DNA of 52,501 nt from NCBI GenBank assembly GCA_013204545.1, contig JABMNN010000083.1:1-52501 (forward strand), given 5' to 3'. Below, piece by piece: positions 18,358 to 27,174 of this stretch. The notes below the pieces were generated by a model. The model was not told where the DNA came from and did not search any database. It saw only the letters and a list, made by a program, of their open reading frames with translations. Position 1 is the stretch's first letter. Each line of letters begins with the position of its first letter. Origin of the DNA: Chloroflexota bacterium. Lineage in GTDB: Bacteria; Chloroflexota; Dehalococcoidia; Lucifugimonadales; Lucifugimonadaceae. A program made the position numbers and the translations under genes.

Positions 18358-18386
18358 AAAAAAATAAACCCCGACTAAATCGGGGT
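18358..18386 (-). terminator. Rho-independent terminator of the receiver gene at 18413-18868
   Basis: Read on the minus strand: ACCCCGA, loop TTTAG, TCGGGGT (18386 down to 18368), then TTTATTTTTTT (18367-18358). The 7-bp G+C-rich stem with an immediate T-run lies 27 nt past the receiver stop codon. Confidence 0.9.
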
Positions 18387-18412
18387 CTATAAGAAAATAT
18401 TGGCGATAAAAC

Positions 18413-18868
18413 TTACGCAGCGATGGCGTCGTTTCCACCTGATGGTCCGCCGCCAACTAGGCTACGGAGCATCGAAACGTTCAGGTTTCGCTTCGGAACG
18501 AATCCCCGTGCGCCGATTTCTCGTGCGAGGGTTGGGTATTCAGAATCAGCGCCCATGCTTGTTAGAACTACGTTTGCCTGTGGGTGTCGAGAAAGGATTC
18601 GCCGTGTGGCTTCGACGCCGCTCATGTCACCCATCTGAACATCCATAACTACGATGTCAGGGTTCAGCTTGCTCATCATTTCAAGAGCGTGCATCCCGTC
18701 GGTGGCTTCACCAATCACTTCGCATGCGCCATCTCGCTCTAAAACAGCTCGGGCGACGTTTCGAAATACCGGTTGGTCATCTACCAACAGAACCGATATA
18801 GGTCGGGTCTTTGCAATTGAAGCGCTACGGAAGAAGTCGACTATCTCGCCCATTGTCGTTGTGTCCAT
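18413..18868 (-). CDS. Receiver-only response regulator (NarL-type receiver), paralogue of 16186-16566
   Basis: 151 residues. A short N-terminal segment of about 22 residues precedes a receiver with VLLVDDQPVF, D76 in IVVMDVQMG, VVLTSMG and the conserved Lys in FVPKRN. It ends in a Gly-rich tail (GGGPSGGNDAIAA) with no DNA-binding domain. An ATG six codons in (MGEIV) is an alternative start. It shares the DQPxFR, MDVQM and LTSM elements and the IAA ending with the other receiver, suggesting duplication. It is closed by a strong terminator and is thus transcribed separately from the kinase gene. Confidence 0.88.
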   Translation of the reverse strand: MDTTTMGEIVDFFRSASIAKTRPISVLLVDDQPVFRNVARAVLERDGACEVIGEATDGMHALEMMSKLNPDIVVMDVQMGDMSGVEATRRILSRHPQANVVLTSMGADSEYPTLAREIGARGFVPKRNLNVSMLRSLVGGGPSGGNDAIAA

Positions 18869-18873
18869 CTTTT

Positions 18874-19077
18874 ATGCGTACTGGCTGGCTGGTTACTATT
18901 CCCATAGGACTGGGAGCCTTAGCAACTGATGAATCAAATCTATTCTTGACGATCATGAATCGAGCAGTAGGCATGCCCCTGATCGTCTTGGTGTTAACTC
19001 ACAACCGGAATATCGTGTTTCCCGCACTAGGCATCATGTGCTGCTCGGTCTGGAGCGGTTTACTGGCAATTACATAG
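18874..19077 (+). CDS. Doubtful small hydrophobic ORF or gene relic
   Basis: An ATG at 18874 opens 67 codons encoding MRTGWLVTIPIGLGAL, then three short hydrophobic stretches ending VWSGLLAIT. The segment NRAVGMPLIVLVLTHNRN has a faint resemblance to one helix of EamA transporters, so this could be a relic. It has no clear ribosome site, and it fills an otherwise empty 228-bp gap between divergent genes, where the promoters of both would be expected. Coding status is uncertain. Confidence 0.2.
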   Translation: MRTGWLVTIPIGLGALATDESNLFLTIMNRAVGMPLIVLVLTHNRNIVFPALGIMCCSVWSGLLAIT

Positions 19078-19096
19078 GTAGAATTCTCGCCGCATC

Positions 19097-19840
19097 ATGC
19101 CTGATTCAACTTCAAATAATCTGAATCCTGATAGAAACCCGGTTGTCGCACCAATTGCTCCAACTGCGGAAACATCGGGCATCACGCGTCTTAGCAGGAC
19201 TGAGAGTGAGACTGAAGGGGCGCACCTTCGAAGGGTAGCTGAGGAGCTGAGTGGCTCTGGTGAAGAACGATTAGGTAAGTTGAAGGCGATGCTCTTGCAT
19301 CGTGATACATCTGAGCGTATTTTGGCTGCGCGAGAGCTCGGGAAGATCGAATCGTTGAAGGCTATTCAACTCCTGCGTGATCTGCTCGTGTCGAGTGACG
19401 AAGGCTCGTGGAGTCTGGCGATACACGGTTTGAGACTCGGTGGATCACGCGCTGGCTGGTTGTGCCTCGAAGGAGTAGCTCAAGCGGACGCGTTGCAGTT
19501 TGCATCCTCCAGCGAACGAGAAGCTGATATTTCGTTCAGGCGACTGATGGCGATGGGTCGAACGAAAATGATGGATCGACTGTTTAGAGCGACCGATGGT
19601 CACTCACGATCAATTCCGGGTGACTTGGCGAGGAAATTCTCGATTGATGCTGTAGCGACTCTTCCATTTGAACACAAAGGTGTAATGGAACATCGGCTTG
19701 GTCTTATCAATGGTGCATCTGCTACTCCTTCGGATACGGCCAAGGCTCTGGGAATTGAACTTAGCAAGGTGCGTTCGCTCGAACTTGAGAGCTGGCAAGC
19801 GATTCACACTCCGATCCAAGTCGCGATTGACTTGCGTTAA
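19097..19840 (+). CDS. HEAT-like repeat protein with C-terminal sigma-region-4-like helix-turn-helix
   Basis: 247 residues, cytoplasmic. After a disordered N-terminus (1-45), residues 60-110 form HEAT-type helical pairs (HRDTSERILAARELGKIES, then KAIQLLRDLLVSSDEG). The C-terminus (about 185-240) is like region 4 of primary sigma factors: LPFEHKGVMEHRLGLINGAS, then TPSDTAKALGIELSKVRSLE, where RpoD proteins have LTPREExVLRxRFGL and RERIRQIE. No regions 2 or 3 are present, so it is not a complete sigma factor. It may dock on RNA polymerase or DNA, with the HEAT part binding a partner (inference). The neighbouring MFS gene starts 35 nt downstream. Confidence 0.7.
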   Translation: MPDSTSNNLNPDRNPVVAPIAPTAETSGITRLSRTESETEGAHLRRVAEELSGSGEERLGKLKAMLLHRDTSERILAARELGKIESLKAIQLLRDLLVSSDEGSWSLAIHGLRLGGSRAGWLCLEGVAQADALQFASSSEREADISFRRLMAMGRTKMMDRLFRATDGHSRSIPGDLARKFSIDAVATLPFEHKGVMEHRLGLINGASATPSDTAKALGIELSKVRSLELESWQAIHTPIQVAIDLR

Positions 19841-19874
19841 CGTTTGCTATTCGTAGGCATATACTGCGACCGTA

Positions 19875-21146
19875 TTGAGTAGAGAGCAAGTTACAGAACA
19901 ATTGGCGCCCCGTGGATTTCTTTCACGGTTGATGCCGAGCACTCTTACTGCTGCCTTTCGATCTCTGAGTAATCGCAACTTTCGTTATTTGTGGTTTGGT
20001 CAGATGTTGTCGGCAACTGCAATGCATGCCGATATGGTGGCCCGCAGCTGGCTTGTGTGGGATCTAACCGGATCGTCTACTTCTGTTGCTTCAGTGTTGG
20101 TCGCTCGTGCGGTGCCGATGTTAATACTCGGGCTTATCGGTGGGGTAGCAGCGGATCGATTTAATCGCCGAAAACTACTGTTTATTATTCAGAGTTGGAC
20201 TTTGTTGATGCACACGATCATGGCAGTACTGTTGCTGTCTGGTCGAATCGAGTTGTGGCATGTCTATGTTCTTGCATTCGGCCTAGGTGCTGGAATGGCA
20301 ATGAACCAACCGGTTCGAACATCGATTATTCCGAATCTGGTCGATAAAAAGGACATGTTCAATGCCATGTCACTCAACTCAATCGCTATCAATAGCACTC
20401 GACTCGGTGGGCCGGCGTTAATAGCGATTCTTATTGCTGCGACCGATGTTGGCTGGGCGTATGTGTGGGCGGCTGGAGCGTTCGTAGTCGTGCTCTGGAC
20501 GACGACAAAAATAGCCATTCCAAATATTGTTTCGAATTTACCCCGAGGAAACCCGTTCAGTCAGTTGATAGAAGGCTTTGTGTATATCGGTCAGAACCGA
20601 GTGATATTGGCACTGGTGTTGCTCGGCCTTGGTCCGTTGGCAATCGGTTTCGCTCATCAAGTGCTGTTACCTCAGTTAGTTGCAGAGAAATTCGGCCAGG
20701 GCATTGGGCTTATGGGTGTGCTGACATCAGTGGGCGCTGTAGGTGGGCTGACGGCAGGTTTGTTCATCGCTTCTCGTCGCGATATGAACTATAAAGGCCG
20801 ACTGATGTTGTTTGCGGCAACCTCGTATGGCTTCGCACTTCTCGGCTTCGCGGGTGCATCCTACCTTTGGATGGCGTTCCCTTTGATCATCTGGATCGGT
20901 GCTTCTCAGACACTATTTCGGGCTGGAAACAGCGTGACTTTGATGGAGCTTGCTCCTGATCGGCTGCGAGGTCGAATAATTTCAGCGACGTTACTCGATA
21001 CAGCGCTCTCTCCGATGGCTGGAATTGCTGCGGGTATTGTCGCCGATAGACACGGGGTGAGTGCCGGATACATGTTGCTATCGGCTGGTTGCCTGGCAGT
21101 TGTAGCCCTAACGTTGATTATCTACCCGAGAATAAAAGACCTTTAG
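19875..21146 (+). CDS. Major facilitator superfamily exporter (EntS/MFS_3-like)
   Basis: 423 residues, twelve predicted TM helices, TTG start at 19875. NFRYLWFGQMLSATAMHADMVARSW and GGVAADRFNRRKLL (motif A, GxxxDRxxRR) place it with the EntS/MFS_3 exporters, as do NQPVRTSIIPNLV and LMELAPDRLRGRIIS. These use the proton gradient to export drugs, siderophores or metabolites. The substrate is not evident here. Confidence 0.88.
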   Translation: MSREQVTEQLAPRGFLSRLMPSTLTAAFRSLSNRNFRYLWFGQMLSATAMHADMVARSWLVWDLTGSSTSVASVLVARAVPMLILGLIGGVAADRFNRRKLLFIIQSWTLLMHTIMAVLLLSGRIELWHVYVLAFGLGAGMAMNQPVRTSIIPNLVDKKDMFNAMSLNSIAINSTRLGGPALIAILIAATDVGWAYVWAAGAFVVVLWTTTKIAIPNIVSNLPRGNPFSQLIEGFVYIGQNRVILALVLLGLGPLAIGFAHQVLLPQLVAEKFGQGIGLMGVLTSVGAVGGLTAGLFIASRRDMNYKGRLMLFAATSYGFALLGFAGASYLWMAFPLIIWIGASQTLFRAGNSVTLMELAPDRLRGRIISATLLDTALSPMAGIAAGIVADRHGVSAGYMLLSAGCLAVVALTLIIYPRIKDL

Positions 21147-21285
21147 TCGTTTCCTGTATCTCATGTTCAGGCATAAAATGCCGCTGACTCGTGTCGAATG
21201 GTACGAATCGAATTGTTAGACATTGGATCCGTGATCCTTCTATCGCAAAACCGACCCCATCAGAATTCCAGACATTACGTAAAAA

Positions 21286-22413
21286 ATGAAAATCACCGAC
21301 ATCAAAACGTTCATCATGAAGGGTGGAAATCGCAATTGGGTTTTCTGCAAAGTTGAGACAGACGAAGGTGTTCATGGATGGGGTGAAGGCACTCTCGAAC
21401 GTCATGAACTGGCCGTTGAATCGGGCATCAAGACTCTTGCTTCACGACTGATCGGTCGCGACCCGACTCAGATCGAACGGAACTGGCAAATCATGTACCG
21501 ACACGGCTTCTGGCGCGGTGGAGTCGTGATGGGTTCGGCGATGGCGGCAATCGATATCGCCCTATGGGATGTCACCGGCAAGTTATACAACCTTCCTGTG
21601 TACAAGATGCTTGGCGGTGCAGTTCGGGACCGAGTTCGCGCATATACCCATGCAGGCGATCTGCGAGGTGGTTGGGACGCCGTAGATCAGGGCTTTACGG
21701 CGTTCAAGACTGGCGGCTGGGACCTGAGCAAGAAGGCCTTCCATGAGTCCGACGTTGTTGACGATCTTCACGAGAAAATTAAAGAGATGAGAAATTATCT
21801 CGGTCCTGATATTCAAATCATGATCGATAACCATGGTCGATCACGTCCTTCTTTAGCAAACCGCCAGATTGCGGCGGTTGAAGAATTCAACATAACGTTC
21901 TTTGAAGAACCTATTGCACCCGACAACCTTGACGCGATGGAACAAATTCGAGCGGCAGGTCACAAAACCGATATCGCTACTGGTGAACGTTTGTTCTTCC
22001 GTTATGGCTTCCGTGACATTCTGTACCGCCGGTTAACCGATGTGATTCAACCTGATATCGCCCACACTGGTGGTATTTCCGAGATCCGGCGAATCGCCTC
22101 GATGGCCGAGATTGAATACATCAAGTTCGCACCACATAACCCTAACGGGCCAATCGCGACCGCAGCGTCGGTTCATGTGTGTGCGACGGTTCCGAATTTC
22201 CTGATTCTTGAAACCGCTCGTGATATGCCGTGGCATGACAAAGTGCAAACCACGCCACTTGAGATAAAGGATGGCTACTTCGAGTTGCCTACGGCACCGG
22301 GTCTAGGCACTGACATCGATGAATCGATATTTGCTCAACGACCGTTCGATCCGGACGAAGCAGCTGGCTTCGGTAGCTGGAACGCTGAGGACGGGTCACC
22401 AACCGACGTTTAG
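21286..22413 (+). CDS. Enolase-superfamily sugar-acid dehydratase (galactonate dehydratase-like)
   Basis: 375 residues with both enolase-superfamily domains. Metal ligands are D181 in IMIDNHGRSR, E207 in FFEEPI and E234 in ATGERLFFRYGF. H183 and H284 (FAPHNPNGP) are the expected acid/base residues. QPDIAHTGGISE is also typical. Both the pattern and the numbering sit close to D-galactonate dehydratase (DgoD), so it probably removes water from an aldonic acid to give a 2-keto-3-deoxy acid. A mannonate or RspA-type relative cannot be excluded. Neighbouring HAD phosphatase and Gfo/Idh/MocA genes, and the HpcH/HpaI aldolase at 30142, suggest sugar-acid catabolism (inference). Confidence 0.88.
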   Translation: MKITDIKTFIMKGGNRNWVFCKVETDEGVHGWGEGTLERHELAVESGIKTLASRLIGRDPTQIERNWQIMYRHGFWRGGVVMGSAMAAIDIALWDVTGKLYNLPVYKMLGGAVRDRVRAYTHAGDLRGGWDAVDQGFTAFKTGGWDLSKKAFHESDVVDDLHEKIKEMRNYLGPDIQIMIDNHGRSRPSLANRQIAAVEEFNITFFEEPIAPDNLDAMEQIRAAGHKTDIATGERLFFRYGFRDILYRRLTDVIQPDIAHTGGISEIRRIASMAEIEYIKFAPHNPNGPIATAASVHVCATVPNFLILETARDMPWHDKVQTTPLEIKDGYFELPTAPGLGTDIDESIFAQRPFDPDEAAGFGSWNAEDGSPTDV

Positions 22414-22463
22414 GGCTTTTCTCGTCTCTCCACCAACTCAGGGCTACACATACGATTTCATCT

Positions 22464-23144
22464 ATGACAAATCACATTTTCCGCGCGGCACTTTTCGATA
22501 TGGACGACACGTTGATTGATCGGCGTGCTGCGTATGACGATGTTTATCGGGTGCTCTACGACCAACACGAAGTGATCCACAGCTCGACGTCATGGGAAGA
22601 CGCTCTAGGTTTCTTTTGGAGTCTTTCGCCAGACAATGCGACCGAACCTCGTGAAGCATTTCTCGCTATCCAAAAGAAATGGCCTGGTGTAACGGGAGAT
22701 CCCGATTCGCACTACAACTTCTACTTTTCAAACATGGTGAAATTTATGAAGGTCATTCCAAGGGCTGTCGATTTTGTCGATTGGATGAATTCAACGAGTA
22801 TCCCTTGGGGTGTCGTTACCAATGGTGATCAGTTCCAGCATCAAAAAGCTGAGGCAACTGGTCTCGACAAGAAGGCTCCATTTGTACTTGCTTCCAAGCT
22901 GTTTGGTGTGAACAAACCGGCACCGGAAGTGTTCATGGAAGCAGTTCGAATTATCGATATAGATGGTCTAGAAACCGGAGATATTTTATTTGTTGGTGAC
23001 AATCCGTATACCGATATCATCGGTGCTCACGGCGTCGGCATGAAGACTGCGTGGATTCGGATGGGTCGAGAGTATCCGAGCGATGCACCTGCTCCCGATT
23101 TCATCATCGACCACGTCGAAGAGCTTAAACGTCACTTCGTATAG
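22464..23144 (+). CDS. HAD-superfamily hydrolase, phosphoglycolate-phosphatase-like
   Basis: 226 residues. All four HAD motifs are visible: LFDMDDTLI (nucleophile and general acid Asp), WGVVTNGD (motif II Thr), NKPAPEVF (motif III Lys) and FVGDNPYTDIIGA (motif IV). An insert of alpha-helical cap type 1 lies at about 20-90. It should hydrolyse a small phosphate ester in the cytoplasm, substrate unknown. It follows the sugar-acid dehydratase by 50 nt and is likely co-transcribed. Confidence 0.88.
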   Translation: MTNHIFRAALFDMDDTLIDRRAAYDDVYRVLYDQHEVIHSSTSWEDALGFFWSLSPDNATEPREAFLAIQKKWPGVTGDPDSHYNFYFSNMVKFMKVIPRAVDFVDWMNSTSIPWGVVTNGDQFQHQKAEATGLDKKAPFVLASKLFGVNKPAPEVFMEAVRIIDIDGLETGDILFVGDNPYTDIIGAHGVGMKTAWIRMGREYPSDAPAPDFIIDHVEELKRHFV

Positions 23145-23253
23145 GTCGATTTATTCACAGTAAACCACGCGCTTTAAGAGAATGAACGGGCTACAATTTC
23201 GCCGAACTTGTCCGCCGAACTAGAAGCTAGGATATTTTTAGCGGCTGCCTGCT

Positions 23254-23283
23254 CATAAGTAATGCCTGTGGGTCCATAAGTAA
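23254..23283. repeat. Two direct repeats CATAAGTAA spaced by two helical turns
   Basis: CATAAGTAA occurs at 23254-23262 and 23275-23283, 21 bp apart centre to centre, in the 161-bp gap before the Gfo/Idh/MocA gene. Same-face spacing suits a regulator binding in tandem, but 9 bp is short and chance is possible. Nothing else was recognised in the gap. Confidence 0.3.
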
Positions 23284-23305
23284 CGATTGAAAGCGAGAGA
23301 GCGAA

Positions 23306-24334
23306 TTGGTTGGAGTAGCAGTACTTGGTACCGGTCGAATCGGTGGAAGTTATATCGATGTCGTAAATCAGACTCCTGGAGCTGAACTCATAGTAGTTGC
23401 CGAGCAGCGACCCGAAGCTGCCGCTCAATGGGAGGACAAGTACCCTGATGTCACTTTTGTAACAGACTACAAGGCAGTGCTGGAGCGAGACGACGTTGAC
23501 ATCGTAATTGGCACGCTTCCACATTGGCTGCACTACCAAGCGGGTCTTGACGCTGCAAATGCGGGTAAGCATGTGTTCATGGAAAAACCTCTCGCGCTAT
23601 CTTCCGTAGAAGGTCGAGAGATGATCGATGCAGCCGCAGCGAACGGCGTGAAGTTGATGACTGCGCATACACAGCGTTATTACCCCGCTGTTCAGGCGAT
23701 GAAGAAGCTGGTCGATTCAAAGCGACTCGGCGAACTCGTCATGGCTCACGATATGTGGCACAAGCCTTACCAGCCGGAGACGCGCCCGCCGTGGATGCTG
23801 ATTGGTTCTAAGGGAGGTGGAATGGGCCAGATGGACGGTACGCACGAGATCGATCGCCTGATGTGGATCATGGGCGACGACATCGACACTGTCAGTGCTC
23901 AAATTGGTCAGGTTACGTACCCACGATCCGAGAACCCAACTATCGATTGCGATGACACTGCGATGTGTTTCCTGCGATGGAAATCTGGCAAAGTCGCAAC
24001 GATCAGTCGAATGGCATGGCGCGTTGGAGCGACCGAATATGGTGGAGACTTCTTCTTCTCAGATGGCATGGCTCGATTCCGACTGAAGTACGGTCAGGCA
24101 GCAGGCCAAGAGACTGCTTTGTACATTGCTGATACGGAAGAAGGTACATGGGAGAAGCAGGAAGTGCCTGAGAATCAACCACTGCTCGAGGAGTTCACTG
24201 AATTCATTCAAGCGATCGAACGTGGCGATTCAGACACTCCAATTCCGCAAGAGCACGGACTGCGCGTGTTGAAAGTTTTTGAAGCTACTGAGGAATCGGC
24301 TCGGACTGGTCGAGAGGTCAAGATTGACTGGTAG
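23306..24334 (+). CDS. Gfo/Idh/MocA-family NAD(P)-dependent oxidoreductase
   Basis: 342 residues from TTG at 23306, the only start giving a complete Rossmann strand (VGVAVLGTGRIGGSY, GxGxxG). Further family features are GKHVFMEKPLALS (EKP with the conserved Lys) and the substrate-side segment GGGMGQMDGTHEIDRLMWIMG with the likely catalytic D/H pair. It probably oxidises or reduces a sugar, sugar acid or cyclitol. An AGCGAGAGAGCG tract upstream may serve as ribosome site. Its 3' end overlaps the DUF3754 gene by about 11 nt. Confidence 0.87.
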   Translation: MVGVAVLGTGRIGGSYIDVVNQTPGAELIVVAEQRPEAAAQWEDKYPDVTFVTDYKAVLERDDVDIVIGTLPHWLHYQAGLDAANAGKHVFMEKPLALSSVEGREMIDAAAANGVKLMTAHTQRYYPAVQAMKKLVDSKRLGELVMAHDMWHKPYQPETRPPWMLIGSKGGGMGQMDGTHEIDRLMWIMGDDIDTVSAQIGQVTYPRSENPTIDCDDTAMCFLRWKSGKVATISRMAWRVGATEYGGDFFFSDGMARFRLKYGQAAGQETALYIADTEEGTWEKQEVPENQPLLEEFTEFIQAIERGDSDTPIPQEHGLRVLKVFEATEESARTGREVKIDW

Positions 24335-25568
24335 AAGGTTTGGGCTCGGATTCCTAAATTCGAGCTTCAAGCTGACGACTGTCTACGAATCAGGATTTGC
24401 GCGTCCGGACAACCGATTTATACCGGTTGGGTCGGGCGACCTGATCGAATATATCTCGGAAGACACCGAGACATTCGGTGAGCAGAGTTCGCTCATTCGC
24501 GAGTTGTCGCTCTGGCTAGTACGAATTCTTGAGCAAGAGAAATCTGCTTTCGAGAGAGTCCTAACGCGTGATTATTCTCGGATCAATCCGGATCGAGAGA
24601 CAATCGACGTTCTGAATGGCGATCCTCCGAGTGATTCAGAGTTTGGATCGCTCAATTCTAAGATTCATCACATGCTCGAAAAGGCTAACTTCGAGCAACT
24701 GTCAGAGGATCAGGTGAAGACTGCTCTCGCAGCAGGTAGCACCCACGGAATCAAGGTGACAATCGATGAGGAAGGCCTTGATGAGATGTCGATTTGGGTC
24801 CGTGGACGTTCCTTCGCACCGTTTCATCGTAGGACGTTGACTCACCCGATTAAGGGCGAAACCAGCACCATAGCGATGTTCAATCGACTCGCTTTGATTA
24901 CTCGTCCTTCTGGCGAAGATAATGTTCAGATTAGGTTATTCAAAGACATTCCGATTCGAGATGTTGAAGCACTGTTGCCCAACGCCAACGTGAGCATGGG
25001 GTTTCGAGACGCCGTGATGATGGTCGGTAGCGGTGCCGGAGCGGTGTGGACAGTCGTTGCGAAAGTGCTCGCTGTGGGTCTGGTTGCTGCCAGTCAACTG
25101 CTGTGGGTAATAGCTATTCCACTGGCTGGCCTGTTTTGGAAAGTGTTTTCGGGCTATCGCCGTGCGATAAAGGATCGTGATTCGAACCGAGCCAAGCACC
25201 TGTATTTCCAGAGCCTCGGTGTCAATCGAAGTGCGATTCACCTGATTTCATTCATGATCTGCGAAGAAGAGATCAAAGAGGCTTTACTGATTTATACGTT
25301 CTGTTTAGACGTAGAAAATGATGGTCGAACGACGTCGGAGTCGGAAATTAAATCAGAGATTGAGCAGTACTTGCGCAAGCTGACTGACACCGAAGTAGAT
25401 TTCGATATTGCCGACGCGATTGAGAGCCTCAACAGGCTTGGATTGTGGAAAGACCGCTCGTCTCTTCGAGTGATGGATATTACCGAGGCTGCGAGCAAAC
25501 TCGAACTTCATTGTCAGCAGGGACTATCTCGCGACTATCACGCCGGTTTACTGGGGATCGCTGAGTAA
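24324..25568 (+). CDS. DUF3754 (TMEM143-like) membrane protein
   Basis: The TTG at 24324 has GAGAGG seven nt upstream and is preferred to the earlier TTG at 24279, which would overlap the previous gene by 56 nt. The product has about 414 residues. The central part contains the DUF3754 signature RLALITRPSGEDNVQIRLFK followed by DIPIRDVEALLPNANV. Two TM helices follow (MVGSGAGAVWTVVAKVLAVG, then LLWVIAIPLAGLFW). A helical C-terminus resembles a winged-helix module (FMICEEEIKEALLIYTF). The family is widespread but uncharacterised. It ends with TAATG coupling to the next HAD gene. Confidence 0.75.
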   Translation: MTGRRFGLGFLNSSFKLTTVYESGFARPDNRFIPVGSGDLIEYISEDTETFGEQSSLIRELSLWLVRILEQEKSAFERVLTRDYSRINPDRETIDVLNGDPPSDSEFGSLNSKIHHMLEKANFEQLSEDQVKTALAAGSTHGIKVTIDEEGLDEMSIWVRGRSFAPFHRRTLTHPIKGETSTIAMFNRLALITRPSGEDNVQIRLFKDIPIRDVEALLPNANVSMGFRDAVMMVGSGAGAVWTVVAKVLAVGLVAASQLLWVIAIPLAGLFWKVFSGYRRAIKDRDSNRAKHLYFQSLGVNRSAIHLISFMICEEEIKEALLIYTFCLDVENDGRTTSESEIKSEIEQYLRKLTDTEVDFDIADAIESLNRLGLWKDRSSLRVMDITEAASKLELHCQQGLSRDYHAGLLGIAE

Positions 25569-26377
25569 TGGGAGCGGTCAAAGCGGTTCTATTTGATCTG
25601 GACGATACGTTGGTTCCTGAGATGGAGCCAGAGGGCGAGGCACTACTCATCGCATGCGGATTAGCTGCTGAAAAGTATGGTGTCGATCCTGAAGCGATGA
25701 GCGCGACGGTTGGTGAAGCAGCGGAAAATCTCTGGGCACAGTGGAGTACGCCAGGTTTGTATTCATCTATTGCCTATTCCGGATGGGAAGGGCTTTGGGG
25801 CCCACCTGATATACCTGACGACGGTCTCAATGATCAGGAGAATGTCATTGCATACAAGCGAACTGCGTGGGACGAGGTATTGGCCGCTCACGGGATCGCC
25901 GATACGGCACTCCGCGACGAGATCATCGAGCGTCACCGGATTGAACGAATTGGCAGAATACGCTCTACTCTAGGAGCCCAAGACGTAATCACAGAATTAC
26001 AAGCCGACTACTTGCTTGCCGTTGTTACGAATGGTTCGCCGAAAGTGCAGAGGTTCAAACTGGCGAAATCAGGACTTGCTGCTTATTTCGGCGTAGTGGT
26101 AGTATCAGGCGATGTTGACGTTGGGAAGCCGAATCCATTGCCGTTTACGACGGCATTGAATCAGCTAGGTATCGAGGCTCGGGATGCCGTGATGATCGGC
26201 AACTCGTGGGGAAGCGATATTCAGGGTGCGGCGAATCTTGGAATGCCATCGATCTGGTTCAATCAAGATCAGGCATCTAGGCCCACCAGAGGCGAACAGC
26301 CCGACGCCGAAATCGTGTATCTAGCCGAAATACCATCCGCAATCCGCCAAATCGCAGCACGCCAACTAAACGCCTAG
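25568..26377 (+). CDS. HAD-superfamily hydrolase
   Basis: 269 residues. Motifs are VLFDLDDTLVP, AVVTNGSP, GKPNPLPF and MIGNSWGSDIQGA (motif IV carries Asn where many have Asp, then Ser-Asp), with a large helical cap (20-125). It likely dephosphorylates a small metabolite. Its ATG shares one base with the DUF3754 stop codon, so translation is coupled. Its 3' end overlaps the convergent histidine-phosphatase gene by 12 nt. Confidence 0.87.
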   Translation: MGAVKAVLFDLDDTLVPEMEPEGEALLIACGLAAEKYGVDPEAMSATVGEAAENLWAQWSTPGLYSSIAYSGWEGLWGPPDIPDDGLNDQENVIAYKRTAWDEVLAAHGIADTALRDEIIERHRIERIGRIRSTLGAQDVITELQADYLLAVVTNGSPKVQRFKLAKSGLAAYFGVVVVSGDVDVGKPNPLPFTTALNQLGIEARDAVMIGNSWGSDIQGAANLGMPSIWFNQDQASRPTRGEQPDAEIVYLAEIPSAIRQIAARQLNA

Positions 26378-27079
26378 ACCGCCTTGGACGATTTTTTCGT
26401 CTCGGACTATGTCGCCGAGGGCGAGAGTGTGTGACGAATCGTTGATCGAACCGATGCTCCAGCCGAGTTTGCCGAAGCGGAATCGACTAATCGAGCAGTT
26501 GAAGATGTCAGTACGCATAGCGAGCCGGTTGTCGATGCCAGTGATGTAGTGCAACAAAGCCCGCATGGTATCGCCGTGGCTCACGATCGCAATCGTGTGC
26601 GCTCCGGGTTTCTGATACCATTCTTCGTTGTAAATGATTTCATCTTCGAGCCAGTTTGAAGCGCGACGTTCCACCCACCGCATCGTCTCACCGTCTGCGG
26701 GTTTGAAGTACTTGCCTTTTTCGGCCATGAGTAGACGTACTTCAGTTGGCATGACGTCCTTGGCAAGTTTGCCTCGCCATGCAGGCGTCTGCTTCTCGAT
26801 GATTTCGTCGACCCGATCGAACTCGGTGTCGGGGATTCCCATGCCGCGTAGTACCCCTTCAGTCGTCTGTACAGCACGAACAAGTGATGATGAGTAGATC
26901 TTGTCGAACTTCACGCCGTCCTTAGCTAGTCGTTCACCTGCTGCCTCGGCTTGTTTATGACCTCGCTCGGTCATCGGGGCGTCGAAATTGATCCCCGCTG
27001 CAATTCCGGGCGTGACGTTCGATTGCGATTCGCCGTGCCTGATGAAATATAGATCGAATTCAACGTTCTCGTGAATCAA
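26366..27079 (-). CDS. Histidine phosphatase (phosphoglycerate-mutase-like)
   Basis: 237 residues. YFIRHGESQSN carries the phospho-accepting H15 in the RHG motif; the second catalytic box is IAIVSHGDTMRALL. SSLVRAVQTTE and MTERGHKQAEAAGERL are typical of family-1 histidine phosphatases. It would act on a phosphorylated metabolite or signal. A mutase role is less likely because the insert is short. It is a single-gene unit on the minus strand. Confidence 0.88.
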   Translation of the reverse strand: MIHENVEFDLYFIRHGESQSNVTPGIAAGINFDAPMTERGHKQAEAAGERLAKDGVKFDKIYSSSLVRAVQTTEGVLRGMGIPDTEFDRVDEIIEKQTPAWRGKLAKDVMPTEVRLLMAEKGKYFKPADGETMRWVERRASNWLEDEIIYNEEWYQKPGAHTIAIVSHGDTMRALLHYITGIDNRLAMRTDIFNCSISRFRFGKLGWSIGSINDSSHTLALGDIVRDEKIVQGGLGV

Positions 27080-27174
27080 CTAAAGCGCCTCCGCATGTAC
27101 TGATTGCCCGGCTAGAAATTCCGGCAAACGAACCGTATCACTCGTCGACCACCGCAAGTGGCTGCCGTGAATGA

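Noticed and set aside
24279-24323. TTG 24279 as start of the DUF3754 gene
   Set aside because: It needs a 56-nt overlap with the preceding gene, whereas TTG 24324 has GAGAGG at ideal spacing.
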